Origin: Solenopsis invicta | Lineage: Eukaryota; Arthropoda; Insecta; Hymenoptera; Formicidae | Assembly: GCF_016802725.1 (NCBI RefSeq) | Contig: NC_052667.1 | Span: 26,729,346 to 26,793,345 of the forward strand | DNA length: 64,000 bases | Direction: 5' to 3' | Shown here: piece by piece, positions 1 to 13,781 of the stretch | How positions within the stretch are numbered: position 1 is the first letter of the stretch | Layout of the letters: each line of letters starts with the position of its first letter | Position numbers and translations under genes: made by a program | Notes under the pieces: generated by a model | Seen by the model: only the letters and a program-made list of their open reading frames with translations | Database searches by the model: none | What the model was told of the DNA's origin: nothing

Positions 1-1630
1 TATTAAAAACAGGCAAATTAAATAAAAAAAAAGACGTGACATATATATAAATCTAGAAAAATAATTAAAGAGAACAAAATGAAAAATTACGCAAAATCAG
101 TGGGCGAGAATAAAAAAAAGGGGAAACAGATAAATTATAATTAAGAGATGGACAAAAATAATTAAGAAGGAAAAAAGATAACGTAAGACATAAAATAAGA
201 ACGTGAAATTGCGCAAGCTCGGTAAGGGGGGAGGGAGGGAGAAAGTGATTATTATGTTTGATTATTTTTTACGAGGTTATTATTTTTTCCATATGACTGT
301 AACGTTCACTCATTAATTCCCGAAGTAATAAATCGTTAAACGATCAATCGTTCCGCGATTATATTGTCGAGAGAATGGCTGTTTCGCGCCTCTTATCGCG
401 GTAAATTCTCGAGGACACGCGTCGCAATATCGCGATAAGCGAGTCTCGCGTGCGATCACGACCGATCAGTGATTTGAACGCCAAAAATCCACGCCGAAAG
501 CTCGCTCGGCGAGATCACCGGTCGGCAGCCGCACATGGTGATTTCAACGCTTAGGGCCTGATATTTTTATAGCCTGTCGAAATACGATCCGACTGTCTCG
601 TCGCTTATCCGATTGCCTGACTTTACGTTATTGAATAACGAACGATCGTAGGAAGCGTTGAACGCGGAGGAAAAAAAGAAGACTCGCCTATCAACAAACA
701 CGTCCATGCGAGTAGGCTGAGCAAGATTTATTCCGAAAGATTGAAAGTCCTCTGGTAACGATTTCGATAATAATTAAATAACGACGATATCGGAAATTGG
801 GTATGGCAATTAATTCAACAGGGCGTGCTTCTTATATCATGTAAAAGAAGTTTATGAATTTAGAATGCGAAAAATACATATATTTATGAAACTAATGAGA
901 GCTGTTGAATCAAGTTCAAATTTAAATATTCGCGATAAGTCGAACGAAGATAATCTGTCGCTATACCGACGTTTTATAGCATTGCAATGCAGTTAGAACG
1001 ATTCTCTCGAGATGGCAGCATTGTTCGAAATCTCGCGACTGCGCGCGACAATGCACTGCACCGTAATAAATTTATATAAAACACTTTTACGCAAGTATGC
1101 TATCGTCCTTGAAACATATTAAAATCCTCGTTACGAGATTATTTCTAGGCATGAGAAAAGCGTAAAAGAGAAGGCGTTCGATTCTCAAATATTTCGATTT
1201 TCCTGGCGAAAAAAATTATACAAAATTCTATATAAATTTAAGAAATGCTATTAAATTTGTAAAAAGCTACAAATAGAACATTTTTGTTATTTTTAATAAT
1301 TAAATATAATTAAAGACTTTGACGAAAAAATAAATATTTCTAACAAAAAAAAAAAAAATTCCTACAAATTTCTACTTTTAGTAAATAAATATTCTGTAAA
1401 ACCTTTCATAAATATTATGTGCTATCTAAGTTTCTATCGTAGTTCAAACGTGAGTCCGATTAAAACGATAACTTTACTATAAAATTAAATAAAACACGCC
1501 AATAAAGTTCAAATTTGTTTCTATCATTTTCTATCGTCTTTTTTCTTAAACAAGAAAAACGTGACGTATCCGTGATGTCTCAACATCATCTCGCACCGAG
1601 TAAATTGTATGTATTTACAACAATGCGTTA
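1..1630. other. AT-rich noncoding sequence
   Basis: No ORF of note and no splice-bounded conserved exon. It contains GC-richer patches at about 350-560 and a transposon-like fragment at 1202-1400. Poly-A runs occur at 80-180 and near 1350. Confidence 0.6.
1202..1400. mobile_element. fragment of a TIR element (same family as 6200-6590)
   Basis: Starts CCTGGCGAAAAAAATT and then shares, in order, AAGAAATGCTA, CTACAAAT, TTTTAATAATTAAATAT, ACGAAAAAATAAA and CTACAAATTT with 6200-6400. No matching right terminus is visible, so it is likely a truncated copy. Similarity was judged by eye. Confidence 0.5.
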
Positions 1631-1636
1631 ACACGT

Positions 1637-1680
1637 GCCGATAACGCAGGCGGTGAGAGACGCGAGAGTGCGTTATCGGC
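1637..1680. promoter_or_regulatory. perfect 12-bp inverted repeat carrying GATA motifs
   Basis: GCCGATAACGCA at 1637-1648 is the exact reverse complement of 1669-1680, separated by 20 nt. It lies at the upstream edge of the CpG-rich block at 1.64-2.5 kb. Each arm contains GATAA. It could be a paired factor-binding site or an RNA hairpin. No function can be assigned. Confidence 0.5.
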
Positions 1681-1689
1681 GCGGCAATG

Positions 1690-2129
1690 CACTGAAGTGG
1701 ACGGGTTGCGCGTTGCGCATGGTCGAGCCGAGCGCGGCCGAGCGGGGCCGGAATCGCGCGAACGTTGAAGCTCAGCAGAACGAAGTTGAACGCGAACGTG
1801 TAGACGCGCTCGCGCGGGACAGTGCGCGGACAGTGTGAGCAGCGGGCGAGTGAGCGAACGTTGCTACACGCCGGGTTTGTGGACTTTGCCGATTTTTGCT
1901 CGGCTGTCAGACCGTAGAGCGCCCTACTCTCTCGCAGCGCGTGAAAGCGGTGCTTCGTGAGTGACGCCCCTAAGCACGATCACGCCTCGCGCGTATCTCT
2001 CTTCGCCGCCTGTGGCTCTATCTGTTTCTTTCTCTCTCTTTCTCTTTTGCTGTCGACGACGCGAGCCTGTCTTTCTCTCTCTCTTTCTCACTCACGTTGC
2101 TCCGATCTGTCATCCTTTCTTTCTCGCGT

Positions 2130-2171
<42 letters not shown>

Positions 2172-2518
2172 CTTCGCTGCCGCGCGCTCGGGATCCGCGT
2201 GCTCGTCTCTTTCCCGTCGCGGTACGCTCGATAATCGTACACTCCGCAGGACAACGACGGCGATCGCGACACGACGAACGGTGACGTTCGTCGCGACACT
2301 GACGTTTTTGCCGCCGATCGGCCGCGTCGCGTGTGCACCACCAGTTGCGTGTTGCGTAACTGCATTTTACAACGAGAGAGCCCGCCGCCTCCTCGCCACG
2401 AGTCCCGCGGGTGCATCGGCCCTGTCCCTCCCGCGCCCGTCCCGCCTCTCCTCACCGTCAACAGTTTGGCGCTACGAAACCTTGGAATCTGACGTTTCGA
2501 GCACACGACTTCGCTCTG
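1690..2518 (+). other. candidate CpG-rich promoter and 5' noncoding exon
   Basis: An abrupt GC- and CpG-rich block beginning near 1.64 kb. It has long pyrimidine runs at 2020-2166 and ends at a strong donor cgctctg|gtgagt (GT 2519-2520), after which sequence returns to AT-rich. Several open frames cross the block, the longest 214 codons with a Ser/Leu-rich low-complexity translation of the CT runs, so I do not read it as coding. It looks like the first exon of a gene on the + strand whose coding exons lie elsewhere. The start is approximate. Confidence 0.4.
2132..2166. repeat. (CT)n microsatellite
   Basis: About 35 nt of uninterrupted TC dinucleotides within a pyrimidine-rich stretch (about 2020-2170) in the candidate 5' exon. 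Confidence 0.95.
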
Positions 2519-5500
2519 GTGAGTCTTTTTCCCTCGTTTTATCTCCTTTCTTCTCTCTTGACGCCGCGCCCGCGATCCCCTCAGCCTCGCGTTCAACGTG
2601 AATCTTGAATCTTGCTTGGCTGTTCGTACACTTGTTTACGCTCCGTCAGAAACTTTATTCGAAGATACCATCAGCGTACTTTGCGTAGTAATGTTCAAAA
2701 AAACGAATGAGAATTCTTATCTCGCGACAATTGGAAAACTTTCGAGCAAGATTGTGCGTTTACGCGTAGAATATAAGTAGTCTACATTACGCGTAAACAA
2801 CTTAAACTATGTAGATTACGCAAACTGTGTATGTAAACTATAACCTATAGATCTTAGAAGATTCATATTTCATTAGAAAATAAGTACATAATTATACTTA
2901 GTGATGTAAAATTGAATAAAAGGATAAATTGATACTTTTATTAGACCTGACATGTAAGATAATAAAAATTGTATCATTTTTTTAATTTCGTAATTTTTAA
3001 TATTATATATTTTGTTATATATTAATACATTAAAATTTGATGTATTAATAATTTTAAAACTCAATTACTTTTTTCTGTGTTGTGCTTTGTATCATCCAAT
3101 TTACAATAGTTTACATAATTTACATATCTGTATTGTCTACATGAAAAAAAAGTTCATGTAAACATCATTTGTATTTTTTATGTAAAAAAAACAACACGTA
3201 TAAACGCAATCTTAAAATATGCAGCACAACCCTGCTCTGGGTTTTTTTTTTTTAGAAAACATGGAGGTATTATTGTATTTTATAATTAATGCATTGTCGC
3301 GCAAAATGTGAGTTGATCGCATCAGGTATTCAAGCGATTTATTTTTTATTTGTTAGTTTATATCGCGTCACAATCAAATTTTAGAGAATGGTGTTGATTT
3401 TGCATTTATTCGCGTTTTTTTTTATAACATAATAATAACGTTCGTTTGACGGCTTTGACGGCTTCAAATAATAACAAATAATAAACATCACGTTCAACAT
3501 GATTGTTCACTACTGTTTAGAAGTGAATAAACGATCAGATGTTATAAGAAATATATTGCAAATTTAAGTGTGTAAAACGTGTAATCACTTCTTACATTTG
3601 AATTTTTTTTGCATTATGTAATTTTTGTACAATTACGTGTATCAACATTAAATTACACGTCTATGCGTGTAAAAAGCATGCAAAAAATTGCGCGTACAAA
3701 ATAAATGAGTAAAAAGTGACTGCATCTTATACACAAAAATGTACACTTGGAGTGTAGGAATATTGATAGCTGCGATGCTAATTCCGAACTAAAGTTTGAT
3801 GTCTACAGTTTATGCAAGCTTTTAAACAAGCTTGTGCAAGCTTTTGTTGTGCATCTTATCATAATGCAATACACATGCACACATTTTTTTTATATGTATT
3901 TAAAATAGGACTGCAACCCACAAAAAATTAAAAGCTGCAAAACGAGAGAACGGAACTCACATTTTCGTATCGTGTTTATTTTGAGAACGATCTACATATA
4001 CATCGATTGTGCTGTAATTTTACAATCGATCGATCCGATATTTTTCTTAATCGCCACGCCAGTTTTTACGGCATTTAAGCATGAACACTATCGCGGTCTC
4101 GCTCGCTCGAGTATCTGAATATGCAACGGAATCACAATGATGTCGAAAATGAGTCGGTGTTGGGCAAGTAATAACGGGTTTATATGGGAAGAAAGAACTG
4201 CTTTTATTGTAAGACGCGTTTTTGCGAGGGCACGACCAAAAGGGGGAGTTACTTCGTGGATTCGATTTCGCGGAAAGCATAAGACGAGCAAGCATCTCCG
4301 AAGCGGTTCGAGGTATCAGAAGATATGTTTTACACGAACGCAAAAAGATAACACATGTACATTGCGTAGCTTAAACAGCCGAGATTTAAATTTTATGTCT
4401 TGAGAAATTAAATGTGTTATACGAAGAATTAAATGGAAGAATTACAAAGAATTTGAAATTATTGCTATTTTAAGATCACGACTGTTAAAAAAAAATGATA
4501 AAATGTAAACTACATTATAATACAACAAACTTGAATATATTTATATTTGAAATTTATATTTTATTATTTAAAGAAGTTTTTTTAAAAACTTACAATTTTT
4601 TCCTTGTTGAATCTAATTAAATTCTATCACACTGACAATAAAAAAAATTTTTTTTAATAAAAAAATTTACTTTTAAGTGAATAGGCATATTACCTTATAT
4701 AATTTTGTTTTCTTATATCTGTTATATTTAAATAATGATTTTATAAAGAAGCTAATAATATAAAATTTAAGTAAATTGTTTTCTTAGTTTAAAAAGTTTG
4801 ATTATCTTCAATATAAAAATAATTTAACAGTAAATATTTTCTAAAACATCAAGACAAAATAAAAATTATCGGTTAAAAATTATTTTTTTCATTTTTTTAC
4901 ACAAACATTTCAATTAATAAATTTTTAACTTGACTGCAAGTAAATGAGCTATTAGAATCCAGTAAATAATTTTTTTGTGTTAAATAAAAATTTTTTCAGT
5001 ATTTGTTCTCTCAATGCACTTTTCGAAAATTACAAGATAATTCTAATAATCTAGACATTCATATTCCTTACGCATTATGAGTGCTATAATAAAATTAAGA
5101 ACTTGCAAATTCTTAAATTTATTTAATATTAATCGTTTGAATTTTGTTTAATTCATAAAATCTGAAATCTCGAGGTTATTTTTAATCTGATAATCTCACG
5201 TCCAGCTTGTATTAAACAATAAAATTGTTCGAAGCTCCGATCGCTTCAAAATCGCAGTTAATTCGAAATTCGATTTAAAAGTCAAAGTATATTATATATG
5301 CTGCATTACATAATCGTGCAGAGATGATCGCATTGACAAAAACATGTCGTTCTATTTCACAATCAGTATCATCTCGTCGAAGATATGGTGCTTCCGCTGT
5401 TTTGCTTGCGAGACGGTCGTTCTAATCATAAATCATGTGTATACGCCGAAAAGAACTGGCGACGCGTACAAATAATAAAATAAAAATAGAAAAGCGAACC

Positions 5501-6199
5501 GTATTATCAACTTGTGAGACACACGCGTACTTTCGACGTATATTATCACCGCAAAGTTTTCAAACATCGATAGCGAGGGCAGAAAAATTCTTCGCGGCCA
5601 TAACAAGAAATTTCACAAATGAAAATCCTTTGACTCGCTTTCTTACGTAATTTCTTTTTTTTTTATATGCGCATTCGCGAGTTTTGGGTTCAACGCGATT
5701 TTCCAGAATGTAACTCCGGCCAACATATGTGAGTTTTCATCGTACATCGGTAAACTTTTCGAGGATAGTGTACGTGCCGACGTACGTACACAATAGCAAA
5801 CACAGCCAGTCGTCGTATCGTGACACTGCAATGGCACTTGCATATGCAGTACGTTCGTCGACATGAAATTATCCAGTGGCCATCCTTTCGCTCGGTTCCT
5901 CGTGCCCCTTTTTCTTTTCTTCCTCTCATGGTCAGAGGAAAGGAAACAAAAAAACGAAAACTCCATTACCCTCGTCCGGTCTTGTAAACTTCGTGAGCGA
6001 GAACTGAGACTTTTTATTATTAATTTTATAAGCGCGCGAGAGTTGTTAAAAATTTAAATTGTTTTGCACGAGCTTATTTTAAACTTCAGTCATTAGGAAA
6101 TAAGTGTTTTAAAATTGTCTTAAAGTGATATATGAAGATCTCAATAGTTTCAGAATCTTTAATATATAAATTTATCCGCGACTTGATCATTTCGATTTT

Positions 6200-6590
6200 C
6201 CTAAAGAAAAACATTCTACACAAATTAAAGAAAAATGCTACAAAAATCGACAAAATATCCTAGAATTGGAACACTTATTAATTTTAATAATTAAATATTT
6301 CTACGAAAAAATAAACATTTCTCCTAAAAATACTAATAATTTCTACAAATTTTTACTATTAGTAGAGTTTTATACTTATTTGTAGAAATTTTTTTTCTCC
6401 AGAGTAAACATTGTTGTTAAAAAAATATAAAACGCTGTGGTTTAACGTAATTTCACCGAAAAATTCATAGAAATCATAGAAACGATACACTACGAAAATT
6501 TACAAAATTGTAGAAAAATGTTCCAATTCTAGTATTTTCACTAGATTTGTAGCATTTCTTAATTTTGTGTAGAACTTTATTTTCGTCAGG
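6200..6590. mobile_element. 391-bp non-autonomous DNA transposon (MITE) with imperfect TIRs
   Basis: The left end CCTAAAGAAAAACATTCTAC and the right end (reverse complement reads CCTGACGAAAATAAAGTTCT) are imperfect inverted repeats. They continue inward through CACAAATTAAAG, AATGCTACAAA and CTAGAATTGGAACA in both arms. There is no ORF inside. It is a palindromic MITE of unknown superfamily. Confidence 0.6.
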
Positions 6591-7607
6591 GTTCTAAGCG
6601 CTATCGAGATCTCGAGCTCGAGTTTCCTCTAGCGCAGCTCCCCCTGAAAATTCGGAAAATGCGTTGTCGCGCAAATTTGTCGACGAGGAAAGAAGTTAAT
6701 TATCGTAATCGGCAGTGATCTGCTGCCCGGTTCGAAACCGGAAGAAAGGGCATCCGACGAGCAGCGGAGTGCAAGTACTTAACCTTGCCGCGACTTTCGA
6801 ACCTCCGATCGAGCGAGGTTCAAGGGAAAGGGTTATTAAAAGGCTCCCCCCTGTCCCTCTCCCTCCCCTCCCCCTCATCACTCGAGTAGTCATTAAAGGC
6901 GGAATCGAATTGACCCACTGCATGTCGGTTGCGGTTCGTAGTGCAACCTACGTCTGTGCCTGCGTCTATGGCAGCATCTCTCGCCGCTCACACGCTGCGA
7001 TCGAATTTATTATAATCATTCGGCCGGAGTATCACGGGAGAATGCACGCGCGCGTGTGTGTTTGTGTGCGTGTGATGATTCAACTCTCTCGAGATGGTCC
7101 TTTTTCGTTGTGCGAAATTTATAGGAAGCCATACGCTTGATCAACCGCTTGTAGAAAAGTGCACCTTTGATTAATAGATCTCTAACGTTCTGCGAAACCT
7201 ATGCAAAGCCTATTATAAACTATTGAAATCTATAATTGGGACACATTGACTCTTTTCTTTATGTTATACTTGAACAGTAGTACTTTATTGGAGAAAGACT
7301 CTTGTAATATTGTATTATACTATCTGTACACGTGTTCTTTAGTATTTTAAACCAAACTCATATAAAGTCGAATCCCGACCAAAGCGAGCCTGAACATGAG
7401 CAAATAAGCAAGTCACTTCGACGGATGCAAACGATGTGGTCGATGCACGTTGTTCATTTGTATTTGTTCGCGCCTATCTGGAGCCAGTCTAAGAAAGTAA
7501 TTAGTATTTTAAAATATAGTTGAAATTTATTTTGTGTATTTTTTGTGTCATTTATAAATTGTAAAACTAAGAAGCTATATTTTACAGATGATCATCTAGG
7601 TAGCAAG

Positions 7608-7695
7608 GTAGCAAGCTGATGACGTTATTTGTCGTCACTTTAACGTCTTTGATGACATTTCGACGTCAGAATGACGACAGATAACGTCTTGCTAC
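7608..7695. mobile_element. 88-bp palindromic MITE-like element
   Basis: The left arm begins GTAGCAAG and contains GACGTTATTTGTCGTCA. The right arm contains TGACGACAGATAACGTC and ends CTTGCTAC. The arms pair over about 30 bases with a small bulge. The interior repeats GACGTC-like motifs. No ORF. The palindrome is plain in the sequence. Calling it mobile is an inference. Confidence 0.55.
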
Positions 7696-8645
7696 TCGGG
7701 CAATAATACAAACATGTTAAATAAAAAAAAAAATTATTTTACACGGGATTAATTAATGAACACTCCGATTAATTAATGCCCTTAAAGAAACTATAAGAAG
7801 AAAGGTTTCAAATATTCATAACGTTACGATATCCTGCAATATACAAAATAGGCGAACGTTTTTACCTAAATAATTCTCAAAGTCGTGGAAAAATTACTTG
7901 CGCAGGTTACCTTAAATTCCCCACCGTTTTTTGTCAATGACTGCACCCTCGCCCCGTAGATGCACGTTACATTGCAGGTAATAAGGTAGAATCATCGGAC
8001 GAGCGGATAATGGGCAAGAAGGGAGGGAGGAAGTTGGGAAGGCTGCCGTGGAATGATAAACACAGCTTTTGCGTGTACTTAAAACGCATGTGCGTGCGTG
8101 TGCGTATATGTGCATGTGTATATATATGGTAAGAGGGAGGAGCGGGTAGGTGGAACGATAGAACGCGAGGAAACCGAAGGGAAAAAGGCAGAAACGAAAG
8201 GGCGGCGTGGATGATGGGATAAGTGCACGTCTCTGACAAAATACCGGGGCCCGCTTACGCACACGCACGCGCGCACGCACATACGCGGCGGGGTCCCGAC
8301 CGATCGACAGTCCCCCGAAGTCGTATTTATTAATCATTTTTAGCGGCTTGATTCGCGCGCGCAGCATTGTGGAACCGACAATTTCCGCGCCGGTCGATTA
8401 TATTCGCGCATCCGCCGTGGATCCCATCGGCTCACCATCGGCCGCGGTTTCTAACGGCAGCGGTGCAATTCGTGGGAATCGCGATCACTCAGCAGGTCCT
8501 TGCTGCGAACCTGTTGCATCGAGTTACGTTTTAATTTGAACTCGACGGGGGCAGGAGGAGAAGCTGATGAGACAAACTTTTTATCGTACTCTTTAGAGTC
8601 TTCAAGTGTCTTCTTGGAAAATTGTCGGAATATCTCATGCCCTAT

Positions 8646-9043
8646 AAGCGTTACAATATCTTTTAATATTAAAAATAATATTCTTAAAACATTATTTAAT
8701 ATTTATAGAAAGTTAATAAAAAATTATTTTTAATATTAATAAAATATTATGTACTTCAATATTTTAAATTATCGGAAATATAACGTTTTAATGTAACAAC
8801 TGTAAAGTTTGTGAACATTGTATGCGTAATAATTTATATTAACTTTTGAACAAAACTAATATTCGTAAAACATTTTCATAATATTCCACGGATATTGAAA
8901 TAATATATAATACATTGAATGTTATATAAAGCAGACATACAACATTAATACAATATTTCTATTATATTAAGAAATATATTCTCGGAATGTTATTTTAATA
9001 TTATTTTAATTCTTAATAATAATCTAGGAATATTGTAACGCTT
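8646..9043. mobile_element. about 400-bp AT-rich MITE with AAGCGTTACAATAT TIRs
   Basis: AAGCGTTACAATAT at 8646-8659 is matched exactly by its reverse complement at 9030-9043. Imperfect inverted similarity continues inward (TTAATATTAAAAATAATATTC against the right arm). The interior is very AT-rich and has no ORF. Confidence 0.6.
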
Positions 9044-12000
9044 GTAAAGTAAGAGCGTTTAGGTAAAGCGTAATCGTTATTGGATATCGGAGTAATAATA
9101 TTTAAATAAATCGAGATACGCATTTAGAATGATTTTAATATACCACACAAATTTTCATTGCTGCACGAGATAATTACTATCGGATTAATCGTGATCATAA
9201 ATTGCAAGGGAAATGTGTGAACACGAATTACATGGATTTTAAGAATTCAAAGACAGAAATTTTAAATAATTTATAGACATAACAGGTAGAACTCGTGTAG
9301 TGCATTTTGATGACCGCTTAATCTCGATTCATCCGGCAAAGCCGGAATTAGTCTTCGCGTTTCCCGAACGATCTCCGTACGATGATTATGATCACGTCAA
9401 ACGTAAAATCTCGAATAGCGTCCTTCTCTCTGACGAGCGCGCGTTTGCCGAGTACGCGCCGCGTGCTTTTTGCCTCGCGAGAAAATGCATCCGACGCGAA
9501 CGGTATCGTGCCAATAATTGTGCGCAACTTAAGTACACGCCGCGCCGGTGCTTAAGGACCAAGGAATTGCGAAATAATGAACGCTTCTCCGGGCGAATGA
9601 TTAGAAAAAAATGACCGTCATTAGAACCAGCGATGGCTGGCGCAGACCAATCCCGTTGCATTGCGACGTAAAATTTTACAATTGCGTTGGTCATTTGTCT
9701 TAAGGCCATGGGACACTTCTCTCTGCTATGTAATCAATATTTTTTTCTACCTTTTTATGAATGCTGGCGTTATTTCGCGTCTGTTAAATTGTCTTTTGTG
9801 TCACTTCAAGTAAAATTTCCTTCTTGTAAAAATAAATTTTTATAAAAATGATTGATTATCGTGTTTTTTTACGCGAAGCAATTCACAGAGAGAGAGATTT
9901 ATAGAATGATCTGCAAATATATAGAAATGTAAATTATCGCGTTAATGTAAATCAATAGCACGCGATGTCGAGGAATCTGCGCTTGACTTTTAAATTGCAT
10001 TCTTTTCTGAGTTGCGATGATAAATACTCTGTTCATCACTTAAATTATGAATTGAATCTTGAAATGACTTCGCATTTATTGTAAAATGGTGCTTTGTATT
10101 GATTCGCGTTTTAATTAAATGCGCTTTGCAGTTATATTAACTGCAAAAAAATGTAATATTGATTCAGTGATCTACACTCTCGCGCTGATGAATTAAATGC
10201 AGGAATATTGCATAAAATCGTGCTAGCAAATGGTGATTCGAATGTTACATGATCGCTGCGGATGTTGCATAAAAAAAATAATATTGCGGTTGACACTTTT
10301 ACAATATCTATCATTCACGTTGGTATCAAGGTAACCACTCCTTTCTATGTCACAGAACGTGGATAAGCCGCGCCGCGTTTGCGTAATTTCCTCTTAAACT
10401 TCTTTAAAAGGCTAATGTCCACCTTTTTTTACTTACTGTTTACACAGATAACGCAGATACGTACACGGATCGCAAATTATTGCGGTTACTCATGCAGATT
10501 CGATGATAACACAAGACATAGGTACACAATCTTTAGGCATCAATCTTTCCAAGATTTACACGTAATGCGGTTGCACGTTATTTTTAACACGTGCCTTTAA
10601 TTGAACTTTTTGATACAAAGCGATTAGCGATTGAAGAAACTTGATTGTAAAAATAGAGAGGGTATCGCACGCTCGTAATAAATCTCGATGGCAAGCATAG
10701 TGCGCGATAGCGTACGATCGCAGTTAAGGTCCCTTCCCTCGCGGGCCCCTTGAGGGGACGATAACTCGCATTAATTTGACAGTTAATTAGCGCCGATCGA
10801 ATCGATCGTACGGTTCGCGATGCACTTCCGCGATTAGCCTTTTTTTCTCGGCGCTGCCCGCTGCGTTTACTTTGCCGTTTGCGATTCGCTATTAATTTCG
10901 CCCCGCTATGACGGCCTAAGTATGCTGTAAAGACGGATGCTTAATGTCATGTCTACATCAAGCTTATTCGCGGGTACAGAGAAAGACCCTCTAGCCTCAC
11001 TTTGAGAATTACATTTATATATTTCTGATTACATTTTCAAAATACCCATCTGTTACATTATAATAGGTCTCGATGAATTTTTTATAATAAGAAATTGCTA
11101 TCTTCGATACGTAAAAAAAGATGAAAATTTTAAATATTACAAATTTTGTCAAAGAAATTTCCGTATCTATTTTTTTTTTGTTTTCAATAATTCAAACTGA
11201 AATTTCAAGCTGAAATAATTTTGGCGTTCAGAACTGGAGGGTATTCGCCATGTTAAAGAAATGAGATAAACGGGGATTTATTTCGATAAACAAGACTCTC
11301 GATTGATACTCTTTAATAAATAAAATTAAATCATCTGATCTTCCGGTACGTCGACAAATTTATTCGCTCGGTGCACGGGAGACTGCGAGATTTCTTCGAT
11401 ACGGCGCGCACCGCGTGAAACCGCGCAGCGGTGCGTTATGGCAATCCTGAAAACTTCCGTCATCGCCCGCGGCGCGTATTAAGAATGTCGTTGATTAATC
11501 CCACCATGCCTTTTTTTTCAGTTTTACACTCTGCCATTCTATAAATAAAAGACGCCGCCGGAGACGCGGCGTGCGGGTACTTGTACCGGTGGGTGTGCGC
11601 CTCTCTATACGATTCTCCGTTTCTACCCTCCTCTTTCTCCCCCTCCTCCCTCTTTTTGCACACCTTCGCTGAGAAAGCACTGCTGGCAATGGGAAAGCAA
11701 CGATCGCGGTTAGGATCATCGGAATTTCTGATCGGAGAAATGCCTAGGGTATGAGAATGGATCAGCGTTGAAACAACGTCAGAATCGTCGTTTATTGACA
11801 CGTTTATTGTTTTATTCATCAGTTTGGCAAACGCGCTCACCGCCGTGATCGACGTTAATAAATGATACCCATCGCTGCGAAGATTAGCGTCGGCAATCCG
11901 ACGATTATAAACTTGTATCGTTCGATTTCGGACGCAGCTTGGATTAATGGAGGTGGATTTATCCCTAAAGTCGACTCGACATGGAATTATGATGAAAATC

Positions 12001-13592
12001 GAATAACGTCATATATTTATTCATTCGATGTATTTCTTCGTTGACATTATAGTTACTTCACACGTCTTTTCTTTAGCGAAATCTCGTTTCTCTGAGAAAA
12101 AAATTGAGCTTGAGTTTAATTCAATTTCAAGAGTAACGTTCTCAAGTCTTTAAAGAAATAAATTATCGGATCTTTCTGTTACACGCGTGAGAAATTAATA
12201 TAATAGTGAATTAATTAGATAATATATAATACAATTCTTGCATTGTTTTTTTTTTAAATGGCGATATAAAAATATAATATTTTTATTTTCTTGGATATTT
12301 TACATTTTACGTTAGAAAATGAAAACTGACCAACTTTATAAAAGAAATGATTTATCTGACATTGACTCCTGACGATAATTAATGCGAAGAGGTAAACGGA
12401 TGATATCGGGAGGTAGACCGTGCGTTGCACGAAAAATAAAATGCTCAGCCGTCAACCGATGGTCATTTACAAATTGTCATTATTTCCCACATGATTCAAT
12501 GTTGACCTAACCCCGCTGGCCACCTGGAGGCGTTTGTCAAAAGTTCAATCTTTCAAATTGATTTACGATTGTTCTCATGAATGTATGCTAAACCGGTTCG
12601 GGCCTCAAGAACACCTAGTCGGCCTGAAAGTTGATAATTATCGATTCTTTGATTTATCTTTTGCCGCGCTCGCCATCTGGACATGTATTATGGAATAGAT
12701 CCCGATTGGAATTATTCCGTTTAGCCTCGAAAGTGTAATGGAAAAACGTGCGAAATTAACCGTAATATACGCGATTCGCGCCCGTGAAAAATTTTTTATT
12801 GGCACGTATAGCAGTCGTTTTTTATCGAACAAACGAACGAGAGGCGTGTGTATCTGATCGAACGGCAAGCGGGATCTCGACGGCAATAAAACGGGTCCTT
12901 CGATGAGCCTCGGTTTGCGCGAGCTCACGTAGATTCACGTAGGCCCTCTTCTCGCCGGACACAAATCACGGCTATTACTTTCCGATCACCCTGTACGTCC
13001 GTCTTTTTATTCGAGCACACTTCTACCTGCCTTGTGTTTTTATTTCGTGCGCACATAGAGCCGGTCCACGTGCACGGGGCTCTTGCATACGTGCGCTTGT
13101 ACATCGGGGACGGTAATGAACCGGGTTGCTAGCTCACTCGCGCGCGCTCGTATTCGTATAAACTAAGAGCAAACACATACACACACACACAATGTACATA
13201 CACATGCACGGTGAAACGTGCGAGATGGTGCACACGTAGACACGATACAAGACGAGGCTCCAGGCGCGGTCAGATTAATGAAACTCATGCGAGCAGCGGC
13301 TCTCAAGCCCGTAAGATGCTGATTGTGAGAAGAAAGCGTTCGTACACTATTCTTCCTCGATTCCCGATATTCCGATAAGAGAAATTTCGATACGTTACCT
13401 CGTATCTCGAAATAAAAGAGAAATACTCTTTGTCAAAGCTTCCTACGTTAATTCTCGGGGAGATTTTCTGCACAATTTATTCGAACAAATTATTCGAAAA
13501 TAAAAAAATAATAACACTGGCTCCAGAAAGTAAAATTTTGCATATCATAAAACTAGATTATCTACATGGAAAGAATTTTGCTGCTGAAGTAC

Positions 13593-13781
13593 AGATCTGA
13601 AAATAATTATGTTGAACCATTTAAAAAATTGTATCGGATGTTTAACTTGATTGCTAGAATGCCAAAAAAATGTTTGCAGCAACATTATCATGCTTGGACA
13701 TCCTCTACGATTATTTTGATGACCCAGCATAAAGTTCTTTTTTGTACTTAGCTAAATTCTTAGATGCTGCAATAAAATTGT
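13593..13781. repeat. interspersed repeat, copy 1 (189 bp)
   Basis: Shares most of its length, in the same order and orientation, with 17081-17270. Matching stretches include TTGAACC.TTTAAAAAATT, TTGCTAGAAT, GCAACATTATCAT.CTTG, TTATTTTGATG.CCCA and AGCTAAATT.TTAGAT.CTGC. A short open frame in this copy is not kept open in the other, so coding is not supported. Probably a transposon fragment. Confidence 0.65.

Noticed and set aside
1957..2601. 214-codon ORF
   Set aside because: The translation is mostly Ser/Leu from CT-repeat sequence, and the frame runs through a strong splice donor. Better read as a noncoding exon.
6700..6760. GGTTCGAAACCGG resembling a tRNA B-box
   Set aside because: The A-box-like sequence is too close, and no cloverleaf or acceptor stem can be drawn. 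It is a plain short palindrome.
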